Assembly: GCA_028282885.1 (NCBI GenBank)
Contig: JANQGX010000075.1
Coordinates: forward strand, 1 to 64,000
Length of the DNA: 64,000 bases
Source of the DNA: SAR324 cluster bacterium
Lineage (GTDB): Bacteria > SAR324 > XYD2-FULL-50-16
Reading direction: 5' to 3'
This document shows, piece after piece, positions 43,952 through 51,716 of the stretch. The notes beneath the pieces were generated by a model that was not told the origin of the DNA, made no database searches, and saw only the letters and a list, made by a program, of their open reading frames with translations. The stretch's first letter is position 1; each line of letters opens with the position of its first letter. The position numbers were made by a program, and so were the translations under genes.

Positions 43952-43980
43952 TTGACTATTTTGGAAAATCCAGTCATAAA
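43952..43980 (+). promoter_or_regulatory. Putative sigma-70 promoter of rpsA
   Basis: TTGACT at 43952-43957 (5 of 6) is followed after 17 bases by CATAAA at 43975-43980 (4 of 6). Transcription would start near 43987, giving a U-rich leader of about 92 nt. The divergent intergenic stretch 43665-44078 (414 bases) contains no other convincing gene or hairpin. Confidence 0.42.
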
Positions 43981-44078
43981 TAAATATTATATTTAATTCG
44001 ACCCATGGAATCTATGATTGTAAATTTTTGGCATTTTTTTCATGTATTTAATCAACCTTTCAACTAACCTACCACTCC

Positions 44079-45929
44079 ATGACTGATCTGAAAAACAACT
44101 CATCAGAAGATACGAAAATCGAATTTGTTGATGAAGAATTTGATTTTGATTCTAAGCTCGCAGAAAGCCTTGAGAATATTAACGAATACGAAATTGTTAC
44201 CGGTAAAGTCACCAAGATTACCAAGGATTTCGTAACGGTTGATTTTGGCTACAAATCCGAGGGACAAATCCCTACACAGGAATTCCTAAACGCTGAAGGT
44301 GAATTAACAGTTCAGGATGGAGATACTACTGAGATTTACCTTGAACGGAAAGAGGATGAAAACGGCCAGGTAGTCGTTTCCAAAGAAAAAGCCCAGAGAC
44401 TTCGAGTTTGGGAAGATGTCGGTAAGATTTACGAAGAGGACGGTATCGTTTCCGGTGTCGTTACTGCTCGAATTAAGGGTGGTTTGTCAGTCGATATTGG
44501 TATCAAGGCATTCCTTCCCGGATCTCAGGTTGATTTGAGACCTGTCAGGAATCTCGACAAGCTGATTGGTGAACGTTTCGATTTTAAAGTCCTCAAGTAT
44601 AATCCAAAAAGGGGAAATATCGTGCTTTCAAGGAGGGCCATTCTTGAGCTCGATAGAGAAGAACAGCGAGAGAAGACCCTTGAACTGCTGAAAGAAAATG
44701 CTCTGATCACGGGTCATGTGAAGAACATCACCGATTATGGTATCTTTGTGGACCTTGGCGGTGTTGATGGACTGCTTCATATTACGGACATGACTTGGGG
44801 TAGGATCGTTCATCCATCAGAAATGTACTCCATTGGGGACGAAATTGAAGTTATCGTTCTGAAATACGATGAAGAAGAAGAGAAAGTATCTCTGGGCCTC
44901 AAGCAGAAAACTGCCAATCCTTGGGATAGCGTTGCCGAGAAGTATCCGATTGGAACTGAAGTTAGCGGCAAGGTGGTCAGCCTGACGAATTATGGCGCCT
45001 TCATTGAAATTGAAGAGGGTGTTGAAGGATTGATTCACGTCTCCGAAATGTCCTGGACCAAGAAGATCCGCCAACCCTCGACTGTAGTTTCAATGGGTGA
45101 TTCTGTTACCGCTATCATCAAAGAGCTTGATACGGAGCAGAAAAGGATTTCGTTGTCCATGAAAGAGGCAACGCCTAATCCATGGAAAGAGATTGCGGAC
45201 AGGAATCCCGCCGGAACCATTGTTACCGGAAGAATCAGGAATATCACCGATTTCGGACTTTTCGTGGGCCTGGACGAAGGCATCGACGGATTGGTACACG
45301 TGTCCGACATGTCTTGGAGTCAAAGACAACGAAATCCTGCGGAAGTATACAAGAAAGGTGATGAGATTGAAGTAAAAATCCTGAATATCGATGTTGATAA
45401 TCAACGGCTTTCGCTTGGTATTAAGCAGCTTACCGAAGATCCATGGCAGACCCTCGACGATGAAATCAAAGAGGGGGATACCGTAACCGGAAAAATCGTC
45501 CATCTTGCTGACTTTGGCGTTTTTCTGGAAATCAAGCCAGGCATTGAAGGGCTGGTCCACATTAGTGAAATCGACAAAGAGGTCAATAAGAAGAGTCTAA
45601 CACAATTCTACCCCATCGGTAGTGAGATCCAGGCCAAAGTGATTAACCTTAAGGCAAGCGAGCGAAGGTTGGGATTGAGTGTTATAGGACTATCCGAGTC
45701 GAACTATAGAATGCTTCAGGAAAAGGGCGAGATTGTCGTTCCTCCCGAAGATGAAGCTGATGAACCCCCTTCAACAGGTGAAGCAAAAGCTGAAACAGCG
45801 GCGGATAATGCGGAAGAGCCAAAAGCAACTACCGAAAAGCCCGCTGAAGTGGAAGCTTCACCCGGTCCCGAGGAATCTTCTGAAAAAGAAGAGAAACCCG
45901 AAGAAGGTGCCGACAAGGCTGAGGAGTAA
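44079..45929 (+). CDS. rpsA: 30S ribosomal protein S1
   Basis: S1 brings mRNA to the ribosome. This 616-residue protein has six S1 OB-fold repeats (starting near residues 38, 124, 209, 294, 381 and 466). Later repeats carry the typical cores YGIFVDLGGVDGLLHITDM and YGAFIEIEEGVEGLIHVSEM. It is longer than E. coli S1 (557) because of an acidic, Ala/Glu/Pro-rich tail from about 550 on. The ATG is preceded by pyrimidine-rich sequence (CCTACCACTCC) with no Shine-Dalgarno. E. coli rpsA likewise lacks a good SD and is autoregulated at this point. A strong terminator follows. Confidence 0.96.
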   Translation: MTDLKNNSSEDTKIEFVDEEFDFDSKLAESLENINEYEIVTGKVTKITKDFVTVDFGYKSEGQIPTQEFLNAEGELTVQDGDTTEIYLERKEDENGQVVVSKEKAQRLRVWEDVGKIYEEDGIVSGVVTARIKGGLSVDIGIKAFLPGSQVDLRPVRNLDKLIGERFDFKVLKYNPKRGNIVLSRRAILELDREEQREKTLELLKENALITGHVKNITDYGIFVDLGGVDGLLHITDMTWGRIVHPSEMYSIGDEIEVIVLKYDEEEEKVSLGLKQKTANPWDSVAEKYPIGTEVSGKVVSLTNYGAFIEIEEGVEGLIHVSEMSWTKKIRQPSTVVSMGDSVTAIIKELDTEQKRISLSMKEATPNPWKEIADRNPAGTIVTGRIRNITDFGLFVGLDEGIDGLVHVSDMSWSQRQRNPAEVYKKGDEIEVKILNIDVDNQRLSLGIKQLTEDPWQTLDDEIKEGDTVTGKIVHLADFGVFLEIKPGIEGLVHISEIDKEVNKKSLTQFYPIGSEIQAKVINLKASERRLGLSVIGLSESNYRMLQEKGEIVVPPEDEADEPPSTGEAKAETAADNAEEPKATTEKPAEVEASPGPEESSEKEEKPEEGADKAEE

Positions 45930-45997
45930 TTCGGAATTAGCACTTTCGCAGGATTGTTCCTCTTTCCTCAAATACGGATTTTTATAATATAGGGACG

Positions 45998-46028
45998 AAC
46001 AGCCGGTCAACGCCGGCTGTTTCTTATT
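45998..46028 (+). terminator. Rho-independent terminator of rpsA
   Basis: AACAGCCGG at 45998-46006 pairs with CCGGCTGTT at 46013-46021 (9 bp) around TCAACG. The run TTCTTATT follows. It lies 68 bases after the rpsA stop and directly before the TonB-like gene, whose ATG is at 46032, so that gene may depend on read-through or on an internal promoter. Confidence 0.75.
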
Positions 46029-46031
46029 GTA

Positions 46032-47021
46032 ATGTTCGAAAATACCCAAGCAGCAAATCGCCCTTCTCCCTCATTCTTTGCTATCCTGTTTTTTTCAGTT
46101 CTCCTCCACATCTTTGTTATAATAAAAATTCAATGGAATAAACCGCCTCTTATCCCCGAAGAGAAGTTTATCGAGGTTGACCTGCTCAAAATCCCGGACC
46201 CCTCTCCCCCGGTTAAAACGACAACCCACAACTATAAGTCTCCGGTAAACCAAAAAAAAGTTAGCAGGGCTGCAGCAGGAAAGCCGGAAGTAAAAACCGA
46301 GAGTAAAACGGTCGTTCCGAGCAAGCCACAGAAGCCGGTGAAACCGGTTCCACCACCTCCACCGACCATTGAAAAACCCGTGTTAAGCGTAAAATCCAAG
46401 CTTGGAGATCTGGAGGGTACCGGGACTATTGATCAGCCTGCACCTTTAAGTCAGGAGCAACTTGAAATTCCGCAGTTGCAACCAACCAAGGTTGTTGAAG
46501 ATCCCGGTCCATCACCTGTACCACAATCTGAAAACCTGCTGAAATCGGTACCCCAAAACCAACCGCAAAAGAAACAGGCTGCGGATTTAAAAAACATCGG
46601 GGTTGAGCGTCTGGTTAACAAAAACGTTGTCAGCGAAGCGAAAGCACCGGTTTTATCTGATTCACCTCAAACAACTCCCGGTCAGCAAACAGGAAACCGG
46701 GTCGTGGGTTCCGGAGATGAAAAGACTGAGTCAGGTTATCAGGAGGGAGTGACAATCGAGGGAGAAATCAGTAAGAGAAAGGTGATATTCAAACCGGCTG
46801 CCCCGGAGTTAAGTATTGATCGGGATGTAACAGTGGTATTAAAATTTACGGTTTTGCCCAATGGAGAGGTGGATCAGGTGTTTCCTTACCAAAAAGCTGA
46901 TCCGGAATTGGAACAACTGGCCATCAAAATGCTTCATCAATATCGCTTTGAGCCTCTTTTTGGGAGCAATCTCGTCCAAACCGGCATTATTCGATTCATT
47001 ATCTATCGCAAGTCGCCCTAA
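46032..47021 (+). CDS. TonB-family protein
   Basis: This 329-residue protein has one N-terminal membrane anchor (SPSFFAILFFSVLLHIFVII, about 12-31), a long Pro/Lys/Val-rich periplasmic linker (for example KPVKPVPPPPPTIEKPVL) and a C-terminal TonB fold. The last covers RDVTVVLKFTVLPNGEVDQV and LEQLAIKMLHQYRFEPLFG. TonB proteins carry energy from ExbBD to outer-membrane receptors, but no exbBD or receptor gene is nearby, so its target is open. It may instead serve an envelope assembly or AgmX-like role. Its ATG lies only a few bases after the rpsA terminator, and no ribosome site is visible. Confidence 0.78.
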   Translation: MFENTQAANRPSPSFFAILFFSVLLHIFVIIKIQWNKPPLIPEEKFIEVDLLKIPDPSPPVKTTTHNYKSPVNQKKVSRAAAGKPEVKTESKTVVPSKPQKPVKPVPPPPPTIEKPVLSVKSKLGDLEGTGTIDQPAPLSQEQLEIPQLQPTKVVEDPGPSPVPQSENLLKSVPQNQPQKKQAADLKNIGVERLVNKNVVSEAKAPVLSDSPQTTPGQQTGNRVVGSGDEKTESGYQEGVTIEGEISKRKVIFKPAAPELSIDRDVTVVLKFTVLPNGEVDQVFPYQKADPELEQLAIKMLHQYRFEPLFGSNLVQTGIIRFIIYRKSP

Positions 47022-47045
47022 TCTTCAAAACAACAAAAATGTTGC

Positions 47046-48053
47046 TTAGGGGTCGCTATTGTCCTCCCTGAGACTGTTTCGACTTCCGATCGGTTTCGGT
47101 ATTCCTGTGGCCGGGACCTTGCCAGCAACAGGCTGATTCAGCCTGACGGCAATCATCGGTGCGACTATTCTCAACGCTTTGGGAAGAAAGGAGAAAGTCG
47201 CGGGGAGTCTTCCGAGATGCATGCCATCTGCGATAATCGTGTTTTCTTCTCCCTCGGCCTTGGCAATCAAATCCTGGTATTTTCCGCTAATAAGATATTT
47301 TGCTTTCTCATTCTCGATACCTGCATCTACTCCCATCACCGGAAATTGAACATTAATCATTGAGTGTGAGTTCAACTGATAATAGTCAAATCCGCTTTGA
47401 TTCACTCTCGCTTTTGCCCGATAAGGTATTCTCGGCCCTTTTACAATTTTACTGCCGAGCAAAATAAAGGCAAATACGTATTTTCCCCTGTAAATGCTGT
47501 TTCCATTGTTTATCAGGGAAATCTCCTTTACACGTTTTTTTGACGGGAAAATCGGGGGATATTTGGCCAATTCGATGACAGTCTTAAAAACCAGGGGAAG
47601 TCTCGCTGTCGACATTCCGATTAAGATGTCGTTGAGGACAAGACGACTGTCCGGAATTCCTCTTTTATCAATAAAGTGACATCGTACCAAGTCTATGGAT
47701 ATCGTCTGGCGTTTTTGAATCAGGTCCAACAGGAGATTGAGCTTGGAGGGAAGACAAAGACTATGGGCTATTGCGGAGTTGTTTCGATCGGGAATATAGG
47801 CTATGAATTTCTGCCGGTTGCTATCTGTCAAATTATAATAGACGGCATTGACAAAACAGCTTAGAAAAGAGTCGCTTCCAACCAGAACAAATGCGTCAAA
47901 ATCATTCGCGTTTGAAGGAAGTCTATAATTCCTGGTTGTAGGAATAAAAACTTCATGCTCTAACAGGCGGTCTTCAATATCACTACTGAACTTATTCCAA
48001 TAGGCTGCAGTGGTTGAAGAAAGATTTGAATTGACAATCACCAGACAATTCAT
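47046..48053 (-). CDS. Diacylglycerol kinase-like protein with degenerate nucleotide site
   Basis: The 335-residue protein has the outline of the DAGK/LCB5 lipid kinase family. There is an N-terminal nucleotide domain with FDAFVLVGSDSFLSCFVNAV where family members show GGDGT, then IAYIPDRNNSAIAHSLCLPS for the PxGTxNxxA stretch. Further on are ILIGMSTA and the end motif ADGMHLGRLPATFSFLPKAL. The catalytic glycines and the Asp-Gly-Thr are altered (VGSDSF), and the PLGTGND stretch reads PDRNNSA. Kinase activity is therefore doubtful. It converges on the TonB-family gene with 24 bases between stops. A structural or sensing role, or a different substrate, is possible. Confidence 0.55.
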   Translation of the reverse strand: MNCLVIVNSNLSSTTAAYWNKFSSDIEDRLLEHEVFIPTTRNYRLPSNANDFDAFVLVGSDSFLSCFVNAVYYNLTDSNRQKFIAYIPDRNNSAIAHSLCLPSKLNLLLDLIQKRQTISIDLVRCHFIDKRGIPDSRLVLNDILIGMSTARLPLVFKTVIELAKYPPIFPSKKRVKEISLINNGNSIYRGKYVFAFILLGSKIVKGPRIPYRAKARVNQSGFDYYQLNSHSMINVQFPVMGVDAGIENEKAKYLISGKYQDLIAKAEGEENTIIADGMHLGRLPATFSFLPKALRIVAPMIAVRLNQPVAGKVPATGIPKPIGSRNSLREDNSDP

Positions 48054-48119
48054 GGCTCTATTCTGATTTGGGTGTTTTGTTTAGTTCCTTCTCCATTTTT
48101 TTCTTGTCCGGCAGAAAAG

Positions 48120-49181
48120 TCAATTCCCTGTGCTCTTCCTTAATTCTTTTTCAAGATTCGCTATTCTTTTAAAAACCATATCAACCGTTATACTCCTCAA
48201 ACATTCCCGGTCGATCGGATTCTTACATCTGCCTTTACCGTTCCGGCTACAAGGCCTGCAAGGTAATTCCAATTCTACGACAGTGCTATTTGCCAAAAAA
48301 GGAGCAAATCCAAACTCTTTGGCAGTGGGGCCAAAAATCGAAAAAACCGGTGTGCCCACAGCTTCGGAAAAATGGACAATGGCTGAGTCATTACTGATCG
48401 TGAACAAAGCCTTTTGGAGAACCACAGTCGTTTCGAGATATGATAGTTTTCCGGCCAAGTTGATCACGCCTGAGTTGGCTCTTTCCGCAATCCAACCCGG
48501 TTCTTCATCACCTTTTCCGCCCAATAGAATAACTATGTATCCCTTATCCGTGAGTCTCTTGGCCAGTTCAAAATAATTCTCCTTAGGCCAGCTTTTGCCC
48601 AAAAAAGAGGCAGAGGGGCCAATGGCAGCAATGGGGGCATCTGAAAGATTCCAATTTCTAAGTATTTTTTCAGTGTTCTCATGATCAGTCTTTCCCGGAT
48701 ACAACTCCGTTGAAGTATCATAATCATGATTAGAGGTAATGGTGTCAAGAAGACTGCAATAGGCTTCCCTTTGAGCAATAGCGTTTTTCAGAAGGTTTAT
48801 TTTTAACGTAATCAATAGATTACGCTTCCAACTCCTCTTATCTATAGAAATGGTTCTCGTCTTTCTCATCCAACGGGGTCCGTACCCACTCAGCAACAAC
48901 AGCCTGCTCCTAAGCGAATGGTGGGCATCAAGGATCAAGTCATATCGATTCTTTTTGACCCACTTTATCGTTCTTTTCAGTTCGCCCTTTCTGTTTCTGT
49001 CAAAAGCAGTTATGGAATCAATATGCGGATTATTGCTGCATACCGAAGCAAAAGTGGTTGATGTTAAAAAATCCAGTTGCGACTCGGGAAACCGTTTCTT
49101 AATCTCCCGAAAAAGAGGGGTCAGGAGAATAATATCTCCCAGGGATGAAAATCGAATAACAAGAATGCGGGCAATACTCAT
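48120..49181 (-). CDS. Glycosyltransferase family 9 (heptosyltransferase-like)
   Basis: This 353-residue enzyme is likely a GT-B heptosyltransferase acting on the LPS core. The N-terminal ILVIRFSSLGDIILLTPLFR is the classic GT9 start. The C-terminal nucleotide-sugar domain has IAAIGPSASFLGKSWP, ILLGGKGDE, ISNDSAIVHFSEAVGTPVFS and FGPTAKEFGF. The CRPCSRNGKGRCKNP segment with paired cysteines is seen in WaaF/WaaC relatives. The start is the ATG at 49181, the only one that keeps the GT9 N-terminus, and it faces another GT9 gene 3 bases away. Sugar and acceptor are not readable. Confidence 0.88.
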   Translation of the reverse strand: MSIARILVIRFSSLGDIILLTPLFREIKKRFPESQLDFLTSTTFASVCSNNPHIDSITAFDRNRKGELKRTIKWVKKNRYDLILDAHHSLRSRLLLLSGYGPRWMRKTRTISIDKRSWKRNLLITLKINLLKNAIAQREAYCSLLDTITSNHDYDTSTELYPGKTDHENTEKILRNWNLSDAPIAAIGPSASFLGKSWPKENYFELAKRLTDKGYIVILLGGKGDEEPGWIAERANSGVINLAGKLSYLETTVVLQKALFTISNDSAIVHFSEAVGTPVFSIFGPTAKEFGFAPFLANSTVVELELPCRPCSRNGKGRCKNPIDRECLRSITVDMVFKRIANLEKELRKSTGN

Positions 49182-49184
49182 TTT

Positions 49185-50258
49185 ATGGCTCTATTTTTAA
49201 GAAAATCAAAGCACCAACCCAAACGTATTCTCATCTCAAGAACAGACAGAATTGGTGATTTTGTCCTCGCTCTGCCGGTTTTTGAAGCTGTCAAACAGAA
49301 TCTCGATGTCCACCTGGCTGTTCTCTGTAATGAAATGGTCAAACCACTTCTGGATCATAATCCATTTGTGGATCAGATTATAACCGTCAAACCGAATTGT
49401 ATGAATAGTCAGGCCATAGAATCAATTGAAATGTCTGAATTTGATACTTTGCTGGTACTGGTAAACGACCCTATTATTCTGAAGTTACTGCCTGAATTGA
49501 AGAGAATTCCGATTCGGATAGGTCCTCTAAGCAAGCCCGGTGCTTTGCTGCAGTTTACCCATCCTGTAATTCAGAAAAGATCACGTTCAGTTAAAAATGA
49601 AGCAGAATATAACCTTGAATTACTTCGTTTTTTTCAGATTAACAGAATCAGTAATCTTAAACCACAGCTCTACCTCACTCCCGGTGAGACGGATGCGTTT
49701 AAGATAAAATATGCCGAGTTGCTTGCAAAGGTTTCTCATTCTCAATCACTACTCGTGTTTCATCCCGGGATGAGCGGTTCGGCCTTGAACCTTGAATTCA
49801 AAGCTTACCATGAGATTCTGGCAGGCATGACACAATTGCCGGTTAATATCTGCCTGACCGGATCGGGTGAAGACGAACATACCAGAAATCAAGAGCTTAT
49901 CCGATCAATCGATACCTCAAAGCAAGACAGTCTGATTGATTTTTCAAACCGGTTGTCTTTGAGAGAGTTGGCAATCCTGATATCCATATCCAAGCTTTTT
50001 ATCGGTCCGAGCACAGGTCCAACACATCTTGCCAATGCTGTAAATACTCCTCTGATCACCTTCTATCCCCCGATAAAAGTTCAATCCGCACGTCGTTGGG
50101 CTCCGTTTAAAGCCGACGCCATCGTACATACCCCGGAAGTGCCATGCGGTCAAAAATACCGCTGCATACGGGAAAAGTGCCCCCATTTCTATTGTATGGA
50201 TCTCATCGAACCCGGTATAGTGATTAAACAGATCAAGGATCTTATTAGACCCACATAA
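49185..50258 (+). CDS. Glycosyltransferase family 9 (heptosyltransferase-like)
   Basis: The second GT9 enzyme has 357 residues. The N-terminus reads RILISRTDRIGDFVLALPVF, and the C-terminal half has LVFHPGMSGSALNLEFKAY, NICLTGSGEDE and LFIGPSTGPTHLANAVNTPL. The cysteine-rich VPCGQKYRCIREKCPHFYC near the end echoes the divergent paralogue. The only usable start is the ATG at 49185. The ATP-grasp gene begins one base after its stop codon. This pair probably builds part of the LPS inner core, but no other core genes adjoin. Confidence 0.88.
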   Translation: MALFLRKSKHQPKRILISRTDRIGDFVLALPVFEAVKQNLDVHLAVLCNEMVKPLLDHNPFVDQIITVKPNCMNSQAIESIEMSEFDTLLVLVNDPIILKLLPELKRIPIRIGPLSKPGALLQFTHPVIQKRSRSVKNEAEYNLELLRFFQINRISNLKPQLYLTPGETDAFKIKYAELLAKVSHSQSLLVFHPGMSGSALNLEFKAYHEILAGMTQLPVNICLTGSGEDEHTRNQELIRSIDTSKQDSLIDFSNRLSLRELAILISISKLFIGPSTGPTHLANAVNTPLITFYPPIKVQSARRWAPFKADAIVHTPEVPCGQKYRCIREKCPHFYCMDLIEPGIVIKQIKDLIRPT

Positions 50259-50259
50259 A

Positions 50260-51528
50260 ATGCATCCTCGACTTTGGATTTACAATTACGACTTCGAACT
50301 CGAACTTGCCGGTAGAGACTCCATAATACTCGAACAACGTTATCTTTCCCCATGGTACTTTCTCAATCGATCATCTTTTCTTTTCCTTCCGCTAATTGGG
50401 CCATCGGATATTATCCTGACGCACGGAACGCCTGATTCACACTTCCTAAAACAATACTCAAGCTGGCTTGGCTTCCAGCCGAAATTTGTTGAGCATGGTA
50501 TCCGAGCAGGAGAAACCAATTCAGCCCTTGATGACCTGTCTAAGAATCCAGCCCTTATCACCTCTTTCAAGGATCATATACCTGAATTTTGGGGAATAGG
50601 TACCAAATCTGTTGAGCTTTACAGAACTCTCGAAATTGAATCTTTTGATCCTGGCTTTTTAGAACGGATTCGATACGCCAATTCAAAAAAGTTTTCTGAT
50701 GACATTAGAAATCAACTACTTCCTCTAAAATGTAGGATCTTGTCAAAACAAATTCTGAACACTTGTACTTCTCTCAATGAAATAAAAAATCAAATTAGCA
50801 GGTTTCAAAAACAGCATTCAGCTATTATCGTGAAACACTTTTTTGGAACTTCAGGCCAGCTATCGGACAACATAGGTATAACACCGGCGACAAATAGACA
50901 ACTATCACGGTGGAAATCCTGGATAAGTCAATCAGGTGGAATTCTCCTGGAAAAATTCGAGACGGTTCAAAAGGAGTATAGCATTCAAGCGGAGATCACC
51001 GAAGACGGGAAGATTAAACCGATCGTTATGACCCGCATGCTCGCGAATCGCAACGGTAGTTACTTGGGAAACCTGTTTTACAGCGACATGGACCGTCTGT
51101 TTGAAATCAACTTTGATCTCTTCTTACCCGCTTTCAAGAGGCTAGCAGAAGTTGGCTATAAAGGCCCGGTAGGTCTGGATTTATTTGATTCCGGAAACGG
51201 CGAACTCAAGCTGTTGGAGATCAACTCCCGCTATACCATGGGTAGGATCGCATATGAGTGGAATAAGTTATTAAATCATCACGATGTAGGAGTATTCGTC
51301 AACCTGTTTTTTGGAAATGGGACCGGGCCGGGTACAAATGATCAGTTCTATCAAGGCTTGAAGTCGGAATTAAAAAACAATTGTTCACTTTTTGTACTCA
51401 ATCATATTAAGTCCAATCAGACTGGAAATAGCCTGTTGACCGCTTTAATCGGGGCTCCCTCGGCACCTGCCATCCAGGATATTTTAGAGAAAATCAAACC
51501 AAAACAATTTCAAAATTTTACTATTTAG
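50260..51528 (+). CDS. ATP-grasp domain protein of unknown function
   Basis: The 422-residue protein shows an ATP-grasp enzyme outline. An N-terminal pre-ATP-grasp part (about 1-170) begins RLWIYNYDFELELAGRDS. The ATP-binding core includes SAIIVKHFFGTSGQ and GGILLEKFETVQKEYSIQAE. The Mg-binding end is YKGPVGLDLFDSGNG then LKLLEINSRYTMGRIAYEW (Glu and Asn as metal ligands). Such enzymes join a carboxylate to an amine or thiol at ATP cost. The gene follows a GT9 gene after one base, so it is probably cotranslated and linked to LPS or cell-surface sugar modification. I recognise no characterised family member. The last 60 residues look like a separate small extension. Confidence 0.7.
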   Translation: MHPRLWIYNYDFELELAGRDSIILEQRYLSPWYFLNRSSFLFLPLIGPSDIILTHGTPDSHFLKQYSSWLGFQPKFVEHGIRAGETNSALDDLSKNPALITSFKDHIPEFWGIGTKSVELYRTLEIESFDPGFLERIRYANSKKFSDDIRNQLLPLKCRILSKQILNTCTSLNEIKNQISRFQKQHSAIIVKHFFGTSGQLSDNIGITPATNRQLSRWKSWISQSGGILLEKFETVQKEYSIQAEITEDGKIKPIVMTRMLANRNGSYLGNLFYSDMDRLFEINFDLFLPAFKRLAEVGYKGPVGLDLFDSGNGELKLLEINSRYTMGRIAYEWNKLLNHHDVGVFVNLFFGNGTGPGTNDQFYQGLKSELKNNCSLFVLNHIKSNQTGNSLLTALIGAPSAPAIQDILEKIKPKQFQNFTI

Positions 51529-51602
51529 TTGTCTGTTTTAGTTAGCAATAAGACATTGAGCAAGTTTTTCAAAGAGTTGCATTTATGTTCACGTAAAAAA
51601 AA

Positions 51603-51608
51603 TATAAT
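51603..51608 (+). promoter_or_regulatory. Possible -10 box upstream of nrdJ
   Basis: A perfect TATAAT lies at 51603-51608, 109 bases before the TTG start of nrdJ. No -35 fits at 15-18 bases (TTGCAT lies 20 bases away), so the site is weak. I saw no cobalamin riboswitch elements in 51529-51716. Confidence 0.28.
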
Positions 51609-51716
51609 GTTTGCACTTCAACCAAAAATTGTTTATTTGTCTAAGACTGTTCTCCAATTTGTAATCATCGGATCTTGAATGGATTTTTCAAGAGGTGAAA
51701 TTTTGGACGACATAAG

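Noticed and set aside
51529..51716. Cobalamin riboswitch before nrdJ
   Set aside because: No B12-box-like or conserved stem elements could be seen, and the stretch is too short.
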